Source: Lachnospiraceae bacterium
GTDB taxonomy: Bacteria; Bacillota; Clostridia; Lachnospirales; Lachnospiraceae
Reading direction: 5' to 3'
Assembly (NCBI GenBank): GCA_016283275.1
Contig: JAEEMP010000079.1
Span: forward strand, 1 to 43,862
Length of the DNA stretch: 43,862 nucleotides
Shown piece by piece: positions 34,196-43,480 of this stretch. The notes under the pieces are model-generated. The model made no database searches and was not told where the DNA came from. It worked only from the letters and a program-made list of their open reading frames with translations. Every line of letters begins with the position of its first letter. Position 1 is the first letter of the stretch. Position numbers and translations under genes: made by a program.

Positions 34196-35866
34196 TTACT
34201 CCAAAACAAGATAAAAATCATAAATATCCTGACCGCCCACAGTCTCAACGGTCTCAACAAGCGGCCACTTTGATTTTATATATTCCGAGATCTCCCTACT
34301 TTCCTTTTCGTCTCCGTCTTTTCCTTTAATGATTATGACCAAAGACTTTTCATCCATCGATGAAAGATCAAGCGCTTTCTTTGCCGCATCGGCCGCGGTA
34401 TCGGCATCCGAAAGTATCTCCTTACCGAGGATTCCGATATGATCGCCTTTTTTGATGGAAAGACTTTCTGTATGCGCATCTCTTATGCTCTTTGAGATCT
34501 CGATCGTGTCAACACCCGTCATTGCATCGTTCATCTCGTGTTCGATCTTGTCGTTATCGTTACTTTCAAAAGAAAGCATCGAAAGTACCGCATAACCGTC
34601 TCCGATCGTTTTTGTGGGTATGACTCTCACATCCGATGCGGTATATATCTTTGCGGCCTGTGAAGCGGCCATAAATATATTTCCGTTATTAGGAAGCACA
34701 AATATATTTTCTGCATTGACCTTTTGGAAACTTTCGATAAAATCCGCGGCTGAAGGATTCATTGTCTGTCCTCCCTCGATCACATATGCGCCGAGTTCTT
34801 CGTAAGCAGCCTTGATCCCTTCCCCGTTTGCAACGGTCACGATACCGTATTTCTTTTTAGGCTTTGACTTAATATCGGATCCTGCGGCCGATTCGGGCCT
34901 GAATGTTGCTGCCTCGTTGTGCTGAAGCATCATATTCTCTATCTTGACGGTCAAAAACTCGCCGAACTTCTGACAATGTGCCAAAACCTTATCCGGAGTC
35001 ATGGTATGAACATGAAGTTTGACAATACTGTCATTTTTAAAGCACACCATGGAATTCCCGCCGATCGAAGCAAGATAATCGGTGATCTTACTTATGTCAA
35101 AATTCTCTACATCAACCTTTTGATCCTGAAGCCTTATCAAAAGTTCGGTACAATAGCCGAACTTCAATGTCATATCGGACGTAAACATATCGGTATTTAC
35201 TTTCGTTGAAACCGAATGATCTCCGCTTACAGGGCTTATATGTATATCTTCTTTTGTATTATCGGAAAGAGCCCTGTACATGCCTTCCATTATGTAGATA
35301 AGGCCTCTTGCACCCGAATCGACCACACCCGCTTCTTTTAAAACTTTTAAAAGATCGGGCGTACGCTCGAGCGATCTGTATGCCTCATCAAGAAAATTTG
35401 CAAAGAACTCTTCTATGTTGTCGCACTTTTTGCTGCACGCATAATTCGTGGCATCCCTGGCAACGGTTAAAATAGTGCCTTCCGTAGGAGTCACAACAGA
35501 TGAATAAGCTCTTTTGACTCCCGATCTGCAGGCATCTTTCATGTTGTCGACTCCCGCCTTGTCAAGACCGTTAAGTCCTTCGGCGATCCCGGCAAAAAAC
35601 TGCGATAAGATCACGCCGGAATTACCCCTTGCGGAAAGCAACATCGCATTTGCCATGTCCTGTGACGCAACGCCTATACCGTTTTCGATCGAACAGTTTG
35701 AATTGGCTCCGCCCGATATCGTCATGGTCATATTTGTACCCGTGTCGCCGTCGGGAATGGGAAAAACGTTTAAGTCGTTGACTTCGTCGGCGTGTTTGGA
35801 GAGTTCATTTGCACCCGAACAGATCATCCTGTAATAAGCTTCTGCATTTAAGGTCAATGTATCCAT
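34196..35866 (-). CDS. fakA: Fatty acid kinase ATP-binding subunit (FakA/YloV)
   Basis: The ATP-binding half of fatty acid kinase, which phosphorylates a fatty acid held by FakB. The 556-residue chain has an N-terminal DAK2/DhaL domain with the metal-binding motif DGDTGTNM at residues 39-46, a middle domain with GYCTE and KLHVHT, and a C-terminal domain starting near KKKYGIVTVANGEGIK. The ATG at 35866 shares a base with the fakB stop (TGATG) and lies seven bases after GGAGG; an upstream extension is rejected. The order fakB-fakA-plsY forms one module. Its middle domain has a free-standing relative at 23912-24205. Confidence 0.92.
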   Translation of the reverse strand: MDTLTLNAEAYYRMICSGANELSKHADEVNDLNVFPIPDGDTGTNMTMTISGGANSNCSIENGIGVASQDMANAMLLSARGNSGVILSQFFAGIAEGLNGLDKAGVDNMKDACRSGVKRAYSSVVTPTEGTILTVARDATNYACSKKCDNIEEFFANFLDEAYRSLERTPDLLKVLKEAGVVDSGARGLIYIMEGMYRALSDNTKEDIHISPVSGDHSVSTKVNTDMFTSDMTLKFGYCTELLIRLQDQKVDVENFDISKITDYLASIGGNSMVCFKNDSIVKLHVHTMTPDKVLAHCQKFGEFLTVKIENMMLQHNEAATFRPESAAGSDIKSKPKKKYGIVTVANGEGIKAAYEELGAYVIEGGQTMNPSAADFIESFQKVNAENIFVLPNNGNIFMAASQAAKIYTASDVRVIPTKTIGDGYAVLSMLSFESNDNDKIEHEMNDAMTGVDTIEISKSIRDAHTESLSIKKGDHIGILGKEILSDADTAADAAKKALDLSSMDEKSLVIIIKGKDGDEKESREISEYIKSKWPLVETVETVGGQDIYDFYLVLE

Positions 35867-36765
35867 CAGTCTGCCTCCGATATCCTGTATGTTACTTCCT
35901 TTCCGAACCCCCATATTCCTACGGCATCGGGGCCGATCGAAGCGCCGATGATGGGTCCGATATACGATATAACGATTTCTTTGGGATTTATCTTATCCAC
36001 TATAAGTTTCTTTAAGACATCAAGCTCCGCATCCGTAATATCGGCATGAGCCACATATACAGTGGCTTCCGAAGGGTTATCGATGACTTCGTTAAGGGAG
36101 TCTGCCAACGCCGTAAAAGAAGCCGCTCTTCCCTTAACCTTTTTTATGGGCGTCTGTTCTCCGTCCGCATCTGCTATCAAAATGGGTTTGACGCCCATAA
36201 GATTCCCGAAAAATGCAGCCGAACCCTTTACTCTTCCCGCTTTTCTGAGCCATTCAAGAGTATTGACCGTAACAAATTGATTAACATTGTTTCTCTTGAC
36301 AAGAACTTTGTTGACGATCGTGTCATAATCATCCCCTGCCTGTAAGCATTCCGCCGCATATATCGCAAGCATACCCTCGCCGAAGCATGCTCTCTTTGCA
36401 TCAATACATTCGATCCTTGCACCGGGGAAGTTTTTAAGAAGATTGTTTGCCACAATGCGTCCCGTATTTACCGAGCCCGACTGTTTAAGTGAGCATCCTA
36501 TATATATAATGTCAAAACCTTCTTCAAGATATTTTGTGAATATCCTCATAAATTCGGGAGCCGGAACCTGAGTGGTCGTGATCCTGTTGCCTCCGCGCAT
36601 TATGTCATACAATTCCTTGGGCGAATAATGTTCCCATGTAAGAGAAGCCTCAGTCTCGACGCCGTCACGGACAGTGTTCATCCTTGCATAATCGATATTA
36701 TATCTTTCCAATAACTCTCCGTTTAAATCGGAGCAGGAATCGGTAAGTATCTTTATATTGCGCAT
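35866..36765 (-). CDS. fakB: DegV family fatty-acid-binding protein (FakB)
   Basis: The fatty-acid carrier of the kinase. The 299-residue protein starts MRNIKILTDSCSDLN, the DegV signature, and contains the middle segment IIYIGCSLKQSGSVNTG and VNTLEWLRKAGRV. Near the C terminus the family motif GxHxGPG reads GASIGPD, so the conserved His is Ser276. The ATG at 36765 follows GGAGG seven bases upstream; an upstream in-frame extension of 34 codons is rejected because it would run into the promoter. It is the first gene of the fakB-fakA-plsY operon. The fatty-acid specificity is unknown. Confidence 0.88.
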   Translation of the reverse strand: MRNIKILTDSCSDLNGELLERYNIDYARMNTVRDGVETEASLTWEHYSPKELYDIMRGGNRITTTQVPAPEFMRIFTKYLEEGFDIIYIGCSLKQSGSVNTGRIVANNLLKNFPGARIECIDAKRACFGEGMLAIYAAECLQAGDDYDTIVNKVLVKRNNVNQFVTVNTLEWLRKAGRVKGSAAFFGNLMGVKPILIADADGEQTPIKKVKGRAASFTALADSLNEVIDNPSEATVYVAHADITDAELDVLKKLIVDKINPKEIVISYIGPIIGASIGPDAVGIWGFGKEVTYRISEAD

Positions 36766-36796
36766 AAAATATCCTCCATCTTGTTCGATAGTTTGA

Positions 36797-36802
36797 ATTA
36801 TA
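36797..36802 (-). promoter_or_regulatory. Probable -10 element of the fakB-fakA-plsY operon
   Basis: Minus strand TATAAT (complement of 36797-36802), about 30 bases before the ATG. No matching -35 hexamer is seen at 16-18 bases; TTGTCA lies farther upstream. Activator-dependent or weak basal expression is possible. Confidence 0.4.
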
Positions 36803-36878
36803 AACAATCCCCGCTTTTTCCTCTTTAGACATTCTTTGACAAGTGTCATCTTTTTGGGCATGAACACAAAATTGTACT

Positions 36879-36924
36879 AAAAAAAGACGCAATATATAGC
36901 CTTTTATCGGATATATATTGCGTC
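36879..36924. terminator. Terminator between the fak operon and the lipoprotein gene
   Basis: A 13-bp perfect stem, GACGCAATATATA / TATATATTGCGTC (36886-36898 with 36912-36924), has a 13-base loop. On the minus strand it is followed by a T run (complement of 36879-36885), ending the lipoprotein gene; T also follows on the plus strand. Confidence 0.93.
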
Positions 36925-36957
36925 AGTTTTTTTACTTATCGGGATCAATACAAAAGA

Positions 36958-38586
36958 TCAATACCAGGGATCGAGCACCAGTGATCCGTCATAACCGCTT
37001 ATCGTAACACAGTATGCATGAGGGTTCCCGAACGTGTCTGTAAAGGTGTAGTAAAGAGCACTCATATCTCCCGGGAACGAAGCGAGAACCTTTACGGCTT
37101 TTCCGTAGGGGAGGTCACCGATCTTTTTAATGGGATTTAATGTGAAATCCTGTTCTCCGCCGCGATCTTCACCCCATTCGATCTCGCACAGTGCAAGATC
37201 GTAAACATCGTCATAAGCTTCAAGCACTATTGAAAGAGGATAACCATCGGTGCTTATATCATATTCTTTGAGGTTTAAGGTGTCATAAGGGCATTCCTCT
37301 GCGTACATTGCATATACCAGACATCCGCCCATTGAACCGCATGTGCCCTGCATGGACTGAATGGGGTAAAGCTCAAGATCAACGATCTTGTCCTGATAGG
37401 ATTTCTGAAGATCCCAGAACTGATCCTCTGTCATATCCTGTTTTTCTGAAGCCGCTGCGTCCCATATACCGGACGTATTATGATAATACTCAACCTTTCC
37501 GGATACGCCGTTATATGTTGAAAAATAGAAATCATTCCATACGACCTCTGTGCCGTCCAAACTGAGTTTATAAGTTCCGAAACAGCTTTCGGTCGAACCC
37601 GAAGAACCTTCGTTGTAAAATTCACCGGTATTTAACAGATACTGACGGTTTCTGCCCCATCCTTCAACAGCAAGACGGTATTCTTCTTCGCCGGTCATTG
37701 TATAGATGGTTTTGATCTCGGTGTGAACACTCCATTCTTCGTCTAACGGAAACGATGCAATGATAAGCTCGGGAGTACCGTCGCCCGAATAATCGTGACA
37801 ATTGAATCCGGCAAGTTTCGTGGCGGGTTTACCCAAATATTCAACATCATACCTGAAATCCGCTAGCCAGTAATAACCGAGCTCTCCGGATGCTTCTCCA
37901 AAATCATCAAGGGGAAGCTGCAGAGTGTAAAAATACTGTGAAAGAAGATAGTTGTAAGCGCTGAAATCCCCATCCGATGCACCGTCAGCTCCTTCGGGAC
38001 GATCGGTCGTAACAGCCGATACATCATCGGGCTCACCTTCGGATACATCTTCGGGTTTGAGATCGTTTAAATCATCCGATCCGGGATGTTCAAAATCCCG
38101 TAATACCTTAAGTCCTTTGACATCGGGGACCGTCTCGGTGTTGTTTACTTTATATGTAAGCATCCCGTCAAAGTCGGTCGCTAAGGTACGGCTAGCGTCG
38201 GGACCTTCACATGATCTGAAGAGGATATATGAATCATCGGTCCCTTCAAGGTCCATTACATAATGATACGGGTAGTCGTCTTCGGGAACGACATATACAG
38301 TCAGATTTGAACTTTCGGCGATCGGCTCCATTTCAAGATGCTGCTTTAGATCGTCTCCGTACAATATCCATACATAGAACTGTGTGATACCGTTAAAATA
38401 CATTCTGATACCATTGGAGCTGCTCATATCAAACTTGGGACATCTAGCAAGAGCCATTGACCCCTGGGCAGTGACCGTGGTAGTCGTCTTATCTTCGTTT
38501 TTGTGTTTCATATTAAGATCGCCGCATCCTGCTAACAGCGTGATCATCAATATGACCATCAGTAAAAGAAAATGTCTTTTTTTCAT
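36958..38586 (-). CDS. Lipoprotein of unknown function with an EF-hand-like loop
   Basis: A 542-residue secreted lipoprotein. The signal peptide ends in the lipobox LLAGC. I choose the ATG at 38586, after a GGGG ribosome site, since the signal begins there; upstream codons add an implausible charged tail. The mature part begins with a short linker, then a region to about residue 160, an acidic Asp/Glu/Ser linker, and a larger domain with HDYSGDGTPELIIAS, a calcium-loop-like DxSxDGxxE pattern seen in FG-GAP/VCBS-like or dockerin-like loops. No enzyme signature is recognised. A surface-exposed role is likely. Confidence 0.8.
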   Translation of the reverse strand: MKKRHFLLLMVILMITLLAGCGDLNMKHKNEDKTTTTVTAQGSMALARCPKFDMSSSNGIRMYFNGITQFYVWILYGDDLKQHLEMEPIAESSNLTVYVVPEDDYPYHYVMDLEGTDDSYILFRSCEGPDASRTLATDFDGMLTYKVNNTETVPDVKGLKVLRDFEHPGSDDLNDLKPEDVSEGEPDDVSAVTTDRPEGADGASDGDFSAYNYLLSQYFYTLQLPLDDFGEASGELGYYWLADFRYDVEYLGKPATKLAGFNCHDYSGDGTPELIIASFPLDEEWSVHTEIKTIYTMTGEEEYRLAVEGWGRNRQYLLNTGEFYNEGSSGSTESCFGTYKLSLDGTEVVWNDFYFSTYNGVSGKVEYYHNTSGIWDAAASEKQDMTEDQFWDLQKSYQDKIVDLELYPIQSMQGTCGSMGGCLVYAMYAEECPYDTLNLKEYDISTDGYPLSIVLEAYDDVYDLALCEIEWGEDRGGEQDFTLNPIKKIGDLPYGKAVKVLASFPGDMSALYYTFTDTFGNPHAYCVTISGYDGSLVLDPWY

Positions 38587-38619
38587 TAAATTATTCCCCT
38601 TTGTATGTTTTATATCGTT

Positions 38620-38625
38620 ATTATA
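38620..38625 (-). promoter_or_regulatory. Possible -10 element of the lipoprotein gene
   Basis: Minus strand TATAAT (complement of 38620-38625), 34 bases before the lipoprotein ATG. The -35 region is a poor match, so this is tentative. Confidence 0.35.
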
Positions 38626-38659
38626 CTCCGAAATAAGCGATCTGTGATCATCGTTCCCT

Positions 38660-39598
38660 TCATGGTTCATTATCATATATCTTTTGGGTAAACAGATCAT
38701 TCATCCATTCTGTCCGCCTTTTCATTGCATCCCTGACGATACTGCTTTCGGGCTCAGCCTCAAAGCCATGACATGTACCCTTGATCTCATTATATACAAC
38801 AGGAATACCTTCGCTTTCAAGCCGTTTCGCAAACGCGATCCCCTCATCGTGAAGACAGTCGAATTCCGCAACCTCTATATAAGTATCCGGAAATCCTTTA
38901 AAAGTCTCCGCTTCCATCGGTGAAGCATATTTCATATCGTTCGGTGAAGCAAACTTTAAATACTCCCTCCAGAATATCTCATTTACCTTTGAATCCCACA
39001 CAGGTGTGTCGGTATATCTCTTCATCGATCCATACTGCATACGCCTGTCGGTAACAGGGTATATAAGTATCTCACCCTTCGGTAAAAGAACGCACTCTTT
39101 GATCATCTTAAGCGTTATCGATATGGCAATATTTGCTCCCGCGCTGTCGCCCACCAGTATTATCTTATCCTTATCGATATTTAACTTGTCGGCATTCTTA
39201 AGAATATGATTATAAAGATGATAGCCGTCCTTAAGGGCAAAAGGAAACCTGTACTTCGGCATAAGCCTGTAATCGGCAAAAACCACCTTGCAATGTGCCG
39301 TTTTTGCATACTCTTTCGCGATCTCACAGTGGGATCTTGCGGCTTTAAGAAGGAATCCTCCCCCGTGAAAAAACACGATGCACGGAAGTTTTTCTTTTGC
39401 ATCCTTAGGCTCTATAATGAAATTATTAAGCTTATGATCGTCAAAACTTTTAATCTTCAGTTTTTTAACAATGACACTGTCGTCAGATTTAAATCTCGGA
39501 TTACCGAACAGCATATTTACAAAAGGATAAACGTAAATATTTGACGGCGATCTTCTTATTGAAAGTTTTGATAACTCAGGGGCTAAATCATATTTCAT
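38660..39598 (-). CDS. Alpha/beta hydrolase, hormone-sensitive-lipase-like
   Basis: Esterase-like enzyme of 312 residues. It has the oxyanion motif HGGGF, the nucleophile elbow GDSAG, and downstream Asp (FDCLHD) and His (CHGFE) consistent with the catalytic triad of the HSL/Aes group. No signal peptide is seen, so it is cytoplasmic. It lies 43 bases after the MgtC gene in the C11-antiporter-MgtC-hydrolase run, though an A/T-rich hairpin of uncertain meaning lies between. The natural ester is unknown. Confidence 0.9.
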   Translation of the reverse strand: MKYDLAPELSKLSIRRSPSNIYVYPFVNMLFGNPRFKSDDSVIVKKLKIKSFDDHKLNNFIIEPKDAKEKLPCIVFFHGGGFLLKAARSHCEIAKEYAKTAHCKVVFADYRLMPKYRFPFALKDGYHLYNHILKNADKLNIDKDKIILVGDSAGANIAISITLKMIKECVLLPKGEILIYPVTDRRMQYGSMKRYTDTPVWDSKVNEIFWREYLKFASPNDMKYASPMEAETFKGFPDTYIEVAEFDCLHDEGIAFAKRLESEGIPVVYNEIKGTCHGFEAEPESSIVRDAMKRRTEWMNDLFTQKIYDNEP

Positions 39599-39641
39599 AT
39601 TGTTGTCTCAAATCCGGTTCTTTTTTTTTCAAAAAAACCGA

Positions 39642-40373
39642 TTATCTTTGCATCTCTTCCACATGATATACATAATCGAGAGTCTGAAGTGCCTCGATGA
39701 TCTCACCATGGGTCTTGTACTTTTTAAGTTCTTTGCTGTTTATCGAGAAAGCGACCGTGTATACGCTCAAACCGGAATTTAAGTACGCGGTATTGCTCTC
39801 GATATCGTCGACGGTCATTCCGAGTTTTCTTATCGTGGTCACAAAATCACGAAGATAGCTGCTCTTGGTAAGCTCAAGGTGGATCTCAAAGTGATTGGAA
39901 CGGTTCTTTAGATATCCTTCAACTCTCGGGAAGAGAGAAAGGCTTATCAAAAGTGCTATGAAAACAGCAAGCGTTACGGTATAGTATCCCGCTCCGACCG
40001 TAAGGCCCAGAATACATGATGCCCAAAGACCTGCCGCGGTCGTAAGACCTCTTATCTGGCTCCTTGAACTGAACAGGATGGAATTGACACTTACCGTAGC
40101 TGCGGCAATGACCGTTGCTGCCGATAAAAGCCATAATCCCGTACCGTAAGTCTCTATCATAAAAATATCGAGCATCATGGCTGTTGTTGAAGCAAGGGTC
40201 ACAAGTATAAATGTACGAAAACCTGCCGAATGACGCTTACTTGCTCTCTCCCAGCCTATTATCGCTGCAAGAAGTATTGACAATGACACCCTGAAAAGTA
40301 TCGATGCCATATTGATCTGCGATGACCATTTTCCCAGGCAAAATGCTATGGGATCCCCAACTGTAAATATCAT
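39642..40373 (-). CDS. mgtC: MgtC/SapB family membrane protein
   Basis: A 243-residue protein with four to five membrane helices followed by a soluble ACT-like C-terminal domain (FVTTIRKLGMTVDDIES). The family motif appears as IIGWERASKRHSAGFRTFILVTLAS. MgtC-like proteins are linked to growth in low magnesium and to modulation of ATP synthase in some bacteria (established), but their role here is not shown. Its ATG overlaps the antiporter stop by 4 bases, so they are translationally coupled. GGAGG lies six bases before the ATG. Confidence 0.88.
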   Translation of the reverse strand: MIFTVGDPIAFCLGKWSSQINMASILFRVSLSILLAAIIGWERASKRHSAGFRTFILVTLASTTAMMLDIFMIETYGTGLWLLSAATVIAAATVSVNSILFSSRSQIRGLTTAAGLWASCILGLTVGAGYYTVTLAVFIALLISLSLFPRVEGYLKNRSNHFEIHLELTKSSYLRDFVTTIRKLGMTVDDIESNTAYLNSGLSVYTVAFSINSKELKKYKTHGEIIEALQTLDYVYHVEEMQR

Positions 40374-41827
40374 AACCTTCCTCCTCTTCTTCTGTATACC
40401 CCTCCGCGAAACTGTGAAAGCGCATCCAGCCTTTCCTGTTCTTCCGCAGCGGTGGTAAATGCTGCCTCTTCATCCGACTCTTCGTGGTTCGGTATCTCTT
40501 CCTGGATCTTACTTATACGTTCGATCAATAATTCAACTTCACTCTTCTTCTGCCCCGTGTTGTCGGTCTCGGGTACATCCACGATGTCTTCAAGCTTATC
40601 CGAATATGAATGTGAAAGATACAGTGAAAGCTTTGCACATGCGGGACCGATAAGTTCGTAAAGAACGCTTGACGCAAGTATTATGGTCTCAAGCGAACTT
40701 CCCATGTCTCCGCCGAGAGTTCTTGCTCCGAGGGCTGCAAGACCTATCGCAACACCTGCCTGCGGAATAAGGGCAAGACCTAAATAATTTCTTACAAGTT
40801 TATCTTTTCCGGTTATCAGACAGCCAAAGAACGCTCCGCCGTATTTTCCCAATATCCTTACCACAAAATACGATACACCGACAACCATTAACGGTACCGT
40901 TCCTACTGTCCCGCTTGTGGAGACAAGGGCCTTTAAATTAAAGGAAATACCGGATCGAACAAAGAAAAGCAACAGGATCGGCGGGCTGAAATAGTTAAGC
41001 TGTTTAAATAATTTATCGTCTCCCGTCGCATTTATGTAAACCGTTCCTATTGACATACAGCCAAGTAACGGTGAAATGTCAAGAAGCGCACATATACCGC
41101 AAAAAACGAAAATAATCGCGATCGCTATGATCAATCGGTTGTCGTTGGACCTCTTTTCCTGGATCATAAGTTTCATAAAGAAACCCAATAATGCACCCAA
41201 AGCGAAAACGCCAAGGTTCTCCAAGATCGGCTTTACGATCGAAGATGCCTCAAATGCTCTTCCGGTCGTGGATGCAACTGCAAGCGAGATCGCTATGCTG
41301 TATGCCACAAGTGCAACGATATTATCCAAAGCCACAACCTGCAAAAGCGTATTCACAAAATCGCCTTTTGCTCCGGTCTGCCTAATGGTCATCATTGTGG
41401 ATGCCGGTGCGGTAGCTGCCGCAAGAGCGGATAATACTATCGAAAACTGGAAATTTAAATGAAGCACATAGAATGTCAGCAAAAAGATCAAAAACGAAGC
41501 CAGGACCGCCTCAAATAACGTTATGGCTATAACTTTGAGCCCGCTTTTTTTAAGCTCCGAAATTTTAAAAAATTCACCTGTACTGAATGCAATAAAAGCA
41601 AGCGCGATATCCTGAAGGAAATCCATCCCCTTAACTACGTGCGTCGGAATCGCATTCAAACAGAACGGGCCTATCAAGATACCCGCAAGAATATAAGCTG
41701 TTACATTGGGCAGTCTTAACAACTTGGTAATCCTGGTCATTAAAAAGCCTGCCAACAGCATTGTAGCTATTGATATGATGATTGCGGCCGCAGGCGTAAC
41801 CCCATTAAGCCAATCCGCAAAATACAT
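40370..41827 (-). CDS. CPA2-type cation:proton antiporter
   Basis: A 485-residue transporter with about 12 hydrophobic segments. The sequence fits KefB/NapA-like CPA2 exchangers: LRLPNVTAYILAGILIGPF near the N terminus, DISPLLGCMSIGTVYIN, and ALIPQAGVAIGLAALGAR. Its C-terminal 80 residues are cytoplasmic and charged, without a TrkA-N domain. A good GGAGG ribosome site precedes the ATG by 8 bases. It lies 28 bases after the C11 peptidase gene and overlaps mgtC, forming a likely membrane-ion unit. The transported cation (Na+, K+) cannot be told. Confidence 0.88.
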   Translation of the reverse strand: MYFADWLNGVTPAAAIIISIATMLLAGFLMTRITKLLRLPNVTAYILAGILIGPFCLNAIPTHVVKGMDFLQDIALAFIAFSTGEFFKISELKKSGLKVIAITLFEAVLASFLIFLLTFYVLHLNFQFSIVLSALAAATAPASTMMTIRQTGAKGDFVNTLLQVVALDNIVALVAYSIAISLAVASTTGRAFEASSIVKPILENLGVFALGALLGFFMKLMIQEKRSNDNRLIIAIAIIFVFCGICALLDISPLLGCMSIGTVYINATGDDKLFKQLNYFSPPILLLFFVRSGISFNLKALVSTSGTVGTVPLMVVGVSYFVVRILGKYGGAFFGCLITGKDKLVRNYLGLALIPQAGVAIGLAALGARTLGGDMGSSLETIILASSVLYELIGPACAKLSLYLSHSYSDKLEDIVDVPETDNTGQKKSEVELLIERISKIQEEIPNHEESDEEAAFTTAAEEQERLDALSQFRGGVYRRRGGRL

Positions 41828-41855
41828 TTATCATTCCTCCCCTTAAGAAATACCC

Positions 41856-43466
41856 TTATTCGCAAAGATACCACTCATCGTTATGCTCATCGTAGTAGTA
41901 ATACTCGTCTTCCGTATCGTCGTAGTAATACATTATATTCTCTTCTTCATCATAAAGATAGAGCCCGTCTTCATCATAAAAATACCATAACTGTTCTTCG
42001 TAATCATACTGCCACTCTTCTGTATAGTATTCATCATCACAGTCATATTCGTATTCATCGTAATAACTGCCCCAGCCGCTCCATGAATCTTCGAAATCAT
42101 CGTAATCATAGTAGCTGTCGCTGCCTTCGGCATCCACAAATTTGGAAAGCCATTCGATATAACCGCTGTCTATATCGCAATCCGAAAAAACATCCCTAAG
42201 GTCATTGTAATATTCATCGTCACCGTAAGGGAGCGTAACCGACATTCCTGTAAGTTCGCTTGCATCGTCGGTACGGCCGTAATAAGCGATCGCAGCCTTA
42301 AGCGCAGCGGACAGCTTCTCGCTTGTGTCATCATTTCCGCCCGTACTTTCCACCAAAGCAAGAACATCCGAAATATTATATTCCGAAAGAGTTACGTCAC
42401 TTTCATCATCATCCCAGAGTGAAAAGATCCAGTCGGAACGTCCTCTGGCTTTATGCGACTTGCTGTAATTGGTGCCAAGGAGTTCTTTTTCATGATCGTA
42501 TGCAAAGTTTATCCATGCATCAAAAAGCGCATCGGTTATTTCAGACTTAATAAGCGCAAGTGTCGCCGTATCTCCCTCTTCCAGCGTCTCATTGGCTTTG
42601 ATCATACTGTCTACTATACTTTTACCCAGTAACGGCGAAGATATGCCGGGATACTCTTCAAAAAGTTTCATCCATGTGGTATATTCCCAACCGAGTCCCG
42701 ACTCAAAATCTTCCGAAAGGATCGTATAATCACAATACTTACCGAGCACATATGCGGTTTCTATTGTGGACATGATACAACAATCCATACCTATTATATC
42801 AAATTTTATGTCCCCGTTTTTTGAAAGAGCGCTCTTTATCTCGGCAACGGTAAGGCTTGCGTTCTCATCCTGAAACTGATCGTAACCGAAGCCGTAAACG
42901 GGGCCTCCGCCGTGGTTCCAGAATATGAGCATAAATCTGTCGGCCGGGTAATTATTCTTTGAAAATGAAATAAAATCCGATAAGGTGTCCGAAGCTGTAC
43001 TGTCAAGCTGTCCGAGTTTGTCTTCCACCAGTTCAAGCTTTTTGTTCTTTATTATGTATCTTTGAGCGGTAGATGAGGAAATACCGTAATCCATCCATTT
43101 CTTTGTACCCATGGTCTGTATCACGACATTAACCTTATCTCCGATGCCCGATCTGAGCATTTCACTTATATCATCGGTGGCTTCGCCCGATTCCGCCTCA
43201 AGGTCGGAACCGTTCATATATATCATGATCGTTGCCGACTCGGCACCCGTATTTACATCCACAGGTTTTATCTCGCTTGCGGAGAGGCTCCCGGCACCTT
43301 CACTCTCAACTTTGCCTTCCGGCCTTACATTAACACTTGCCTCCGTGGAAGGGGTATCGTACGCAACATCATAATCTTCTTCGTCATCCGGCAGAAACAT
43401 GAAAACCAAAAACAATATTCCCAGTACTGCCAGTATTCCTATAAGTATTTTCCAAATAGTCTTCAT
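41856..43466 (-). CDS. Clostripain-like C11 cysteine peptidase with acidic-aromatic tail
   Basis: A 536-residue protein anchored by an N-terminal helix (ILIGILAVLGILFLVFMFLP). The C11 catalytic domain shows IFWNHGGG with His185 and GMDCC with a Cys at 229 or 230, next to Asp228. C11 peptidases cleave after basic residues and often self-process (established). From about residue 452 the chain becomes a tail of roughly 85 residues dominated by Tyr, Asp, Glu and Trp with short repeats such as WYFYDEDG and YYYDEHNDEWYL, vaguely like degenerate cell-wall-binding repeats. It is first in the run with the antiporter. The substrate is unknown. Confidence 0.88.
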   Translation of the reverse strand: MKTIWKILIGILAVLGILFLVFMFLPDDEEDYDVAYDTPSTEASVNVRPEGKVESEGAGSLSASEIKPVDVNTGAESATIMIYMNGSDLEAESGEATDDISEMLRSGIGDKVNVVIQTMGTKKWMDYGISSSTAQRYIIKNKKLELVEDKLGQLDSTASDTLSDFISFSKNNYPADRFMLIFWNHGGGPVYGFGYDQFQDENASLTVAEIKSALSKNGDIKFDIIGMDCCIMSTIETAYVLGKYCDYTILSEDFESGLGWEYTTWMKLFEEYPGISSPLLGKSIVDSMIKANETLEEGDTATLALIKSEITDALFDAWINFAYDHEKELLGTNYSKSHKARGRSDWIFSLWDDDESDVTLSEYNISDVLALVESTGGNDDTSEKLSAALKAAIAYYGRTDDASELTGMSVTLPYGDDEYYNDLRDVFSDCDIDSGYIEWLSKFVDAEGSDSYYDYDDFEDSWSGWGSYYDEYEYDCDDEYYTEEWQYDYEEQLWYFYDEDGLYLYDEEENIMYYYDDTEDEYYYYDEHNDEWYLCE

Positions 43467-43480
43467 ATCTTTCCCATAAA

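Noticed and set aside
36766-36885. FapR-type operator before the fak operon
   Set aside because: Only a half-site-like TTAGTAC occurs near 36877 on the minus strand; the second half is absent.
39599-39641. A/T-rich hairpin between mgtC and the hydrolase as a terminator
   Set aside because: The arms are mainly A and T runs with no T tract after the stem, so termination is not supported.
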